Assembly: GCA_002297965.1 (NCBI GenBank)
Contig: DBLF01000017.1
Coordinates: 3,164 to 18,151, forward strand
Source of the DNA: Candidatus Segatella papionis
GTDB taxonomy: Bacteria > Bacteroidota > Bacteroidia > Bacteroidales > Bacteroidaceae
DNA: 14,988 nucleotides
Direction: 5' to 3'
Shown: positions 14,049 through 14,988 of the stretch, piece after piece
Numbering within the stretch: the stretch's first letter is position 1
Layout: the number at the start of each line of letters is the position of its first letter
Program-made: the position numbers and the translations under genes
The notes under the pieces: model-generated
Databases searched by the model: none
What the model saw: only the letters and a program-made list of their open reading frames with translations
What the model was told of the DNA's origin: nothing

Positions 14049-14075
14049 CAAAAGTAATAAAATTAATTTTATCTG
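14049..14075 (-). promoter_or_regulatory. Promoter of the DUF2795 gene
   Basis: The minus strand has TACTTTTG (14049-14056), an exact TAnnTTTG -7 box. Upstream by about 18 bases is a TTGC suited to the -33 element. The -7 box lies 35 nt before the ATG. Directly upstream are two near-identical adjacent copies, gcaagtttttcg and gcaacttttttcg (14075-14099 on the plus strand). Confidence 0.65.
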
Positions 14076-14103
14076 CAAGTTTTTCGGCAACTTTTTTCGA
14101 GTG

Positions 14104-14124
14104 AAATGCTACTTTCTAGCATTT
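14104..14124 (-). other. 8-bp hairpin after the methyltransferase-like gene
   Basis: AAATGCTA and TAGCATTT form a perfect stem with a five-base loop, 34 nt beyond the stop of the methyltransferase-like gene. No U run follows on the minus strand (CACTCG comes next), so it is a weak candidate for a terminator or an RNA 3'-end stabiliser. Confidence 0.4.
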
Positions 14125-14158
14125 ATTTACATTTTTATGCATGAATAGCACATTCCAA

Positions 14159-14797
14159 CTAGAAATTTACCTCATAATGCTGCTTAAAAATGGACTTATC
14201 GAAGAATATAATACCTACGTAATATAAGTCGTAAGTAATACCGGTGAACACCGAATTCTGTATCTTGAGCCATTCCTCAACCACCTTCTTGCGGTTTTGC
14301 ATATTCAGCAGAACAAGCATCGTCTTGGGAGTACACAGAGGCAATATCTCTGTTGCGATTCGAGAAATATCATAGGTCGATAAGTCGAGAACGACAAGTG
14401 AAGATTGGGAAGAGAAATCTGTCTTGGCGGCAGCGGCCGTCTTGCCACAACCATTGATTTTGGCGGCATCCACAGGAAAATCCACCAAATCTTTCACCTC
14501 GGAGCGATGGCATCCTGCATAGAGATAAGGCAAATACTTATAAGCGTCCGTATAACGCACGTCTGGCTGCCAAAAATTAGCCAGACGTAACAGTAATCGT
14601 CCGAACTTATGTTCGCTCCTAGAAAGCAAATCTAGCCTATCCTTTAGCTCTACATAAGCATAGTAAGGGTAATGCTCATTCACCACGTAGCGAATGAAAC
14701 TATAAGCAGAAGGAGACTGCACACCGAATCCACGACTGAAGCCGCAGCGTCTAAGCCATCTCCACCAAGTCTTGATATAGTATAACATAATCCTCAT
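14159..14797 (-). CDS. Methyltransferase-like protein of Bacteroidales, SAM motif degenerate
   Basis: The 212-residue protein begins with a basic, aromatic stretch (WWRWLRR) and GFSRGFGVQSPSAYSFIRYVVNEHYPYY, which is the entry signature of a Bacteroidota family usually annotated as class I SAM-dependent methyltransferases. It closes with TGITYDLYYVGIIFFDKSIFKQHYEVNF, also typical of this group. Between them the strands VVLDLSTYDI and TMLVLLNMQ keep the alternating fold pattern. The glycine-rich SAM-binding motif I expected after LANFWQPDVRY is not visible: the sequence reads TDAYKYLPYLYAGCHRSE. It may therefore be a non-catalytic relative; substrate and partners are unknown. The ATG at 14795-14797 is used; one at 14786-14788 is equally close to the promoter. 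The gene stands alone between a promoter box and a 145-bp spacer. Confidence 0.65.
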   Translation of the reverse strand: MRIMLYYIKTWWRWLRRCGFSRGFGVQSPSAYSFIRYVVNEHYPYYAYVELKDRLDLLSRSEHKFGRLLLRLANFWQPDVRYTDAYKYLPYLYAGCHRSEVKDLVDFPVDAAKINGCGKTAAAAKTDFSSQSSLVVLDLSTYDISRIATEILPLCTPKTMLVLLNMQNRKKVVEEWLKIQNSVFTGITYDLYYVGIIFFDKSIFKQHYEVNF

Positions 14798-14814
14798 TTT
14801 TAAATTTGCGAATG

Positions 14815-14822
14815 CAAAGATA
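14815..14822 (-). promoter_or_regulatory. -7 promoter box of the methyltransferase-like gene
   Basis: The minus strand reads TATCTTTGC, identical to the box of priA, 17 nt before the first ATG and so giving a very short leader. The expected -33 position is near one arm of the neighbouring palindromic repeat, so this insertion or repeat may form part of the promoter. Confidence 0.6.
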
Positions 14823-14831
14823 ATAAAAATC

Positions 14832-14934
14832 TCCCACAGATTTCACAGATGACACAGATTTATTTCATTGAGTGATAAATATCTGTGATAATCTGTGAAA
14901 TCTGTGGGACTAAAAAATATCAAATCTGCGGGAC
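14832..14934. repeat. Long imperfect palindrome, REP/MITE-like intergenic element
   Basis: The left arm tcccacagatttcacagat (14832-14850, continuing to 14859 as gacacagat) pairs with the right arm 14881-14909, which carries the exact reverse complement of those 19 bases. The inner parts differ by one base of length (gacacagat against tatcacagat). A third partial copy aaatctgcgggac follows at 14922-14934 in direct orientation to the right arm. Such cacagattt / aaatctgtg repeats are commonly seen between genes in Prevotella and Bacteroides; that this is a dispersed family here is inferred. No coding capacity and no transposase is present. Confidence 0.8.
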
Positions 14935-14940
14935 AAACAC

Positions 14941-14976
14941 AAAAAAGCCTCAGAAATCTTTCGAAATCTGAGGCTT
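14941..14976 (-). terminator. Terminator for a minus-strand gene beyond the right edge
   Basis: Arms AAGCCTCAGA (14945-14954) and TCTGAGGCTT (14967-14976) form a 10-bp perfect stem, followed on the minus strand by six T residues. This suggests a leftward-transcribed gene ending just beyond 14988. Confidence 0.8.
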
Positions 14977-14988
14977 CTTGATTGAAAG

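Noticed and set aside
14425..14470. GCGKT in the methyltransferase-like protein as a Walker A motif
   Set aside because: The first glycine of GxxxxGK[ST] is absent and no Walker B or NTPase context exists.

Overview
The window reads as chromosomal DNA of a Bacteroidota member, most likely Prevotellaceae and close to Segatella/Prevotella copri (inference; no search was run). The support is Bacteroidales-type -7 promoter boxes of the form TAnnTTTG, start sites without clear Shine-Dalgarno motifs, and a core set of type IX secretion (T9SS) genes with their usual order. No rRNA, tRNA, CRISPR array or insertion sequence was seen.

Left part (1-4440): the 5' end of a minus-strand gltX (glutamyl-tRNA synthetase) enters from the left edge. 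Diverging from it is a plus-strand 7TM-HD phosphohydrolase of the PgpH type (386-2479), probably a cyclic-di-AMP phosphodiesterase, with an intrinsic terminator. Next comes a FadL/OmpP1-type outer-membrane barrel (2675-4336) with its own promoter. It ends in a bidirectional terminator shared with the convergent priA gene.

Middle part (4494-13746), all minus strand: priA (replication-restart helicase) lies downstream of a six-gene cluster whose transcriptional order is porP - gldK - gldL - gldM - gldN - porT-like barrel. PorP/SprF is the outer-membrane protein, GldK a lipoprotein and GldN its periplasmic ring partner, and GldL/GldM the inner-membrane proton-driven motor. Together they form the energised core of T9SS. 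The small barrel downstream is unassigned beyond its family. GldM is only 361 residues and lacks the region expected for its first periplasmic domain.

The most unusual feature is the DNA between these genes. Nearly every junction of the cluster is made of short tandem repeats (19 to 32 bp), and each junction has a different repeat sequence. At three genes the repeat copies the gene's last codons together with its stop codon. At gldK it copies the start-codon context. Many units carry tiny ATG/GTG-to-stop reading frames, often with ATGA or TAATG overlaps, so a chain of mini-ORFs connects the stop of one T9SS gene to the start of the next.

Right part (13746-14988), minus strand: a 73-residue DUF2795 protein and a 212-residue protein resembling the Bacteroidales family of degenerate SAM-methyltransferase-like proteins, each with a recognisable -7 box. 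They are followed by a long imperfect palindrome of a type that looks like a dispersed intergenic repeat, and a terminator for a gene lying beyond the window.
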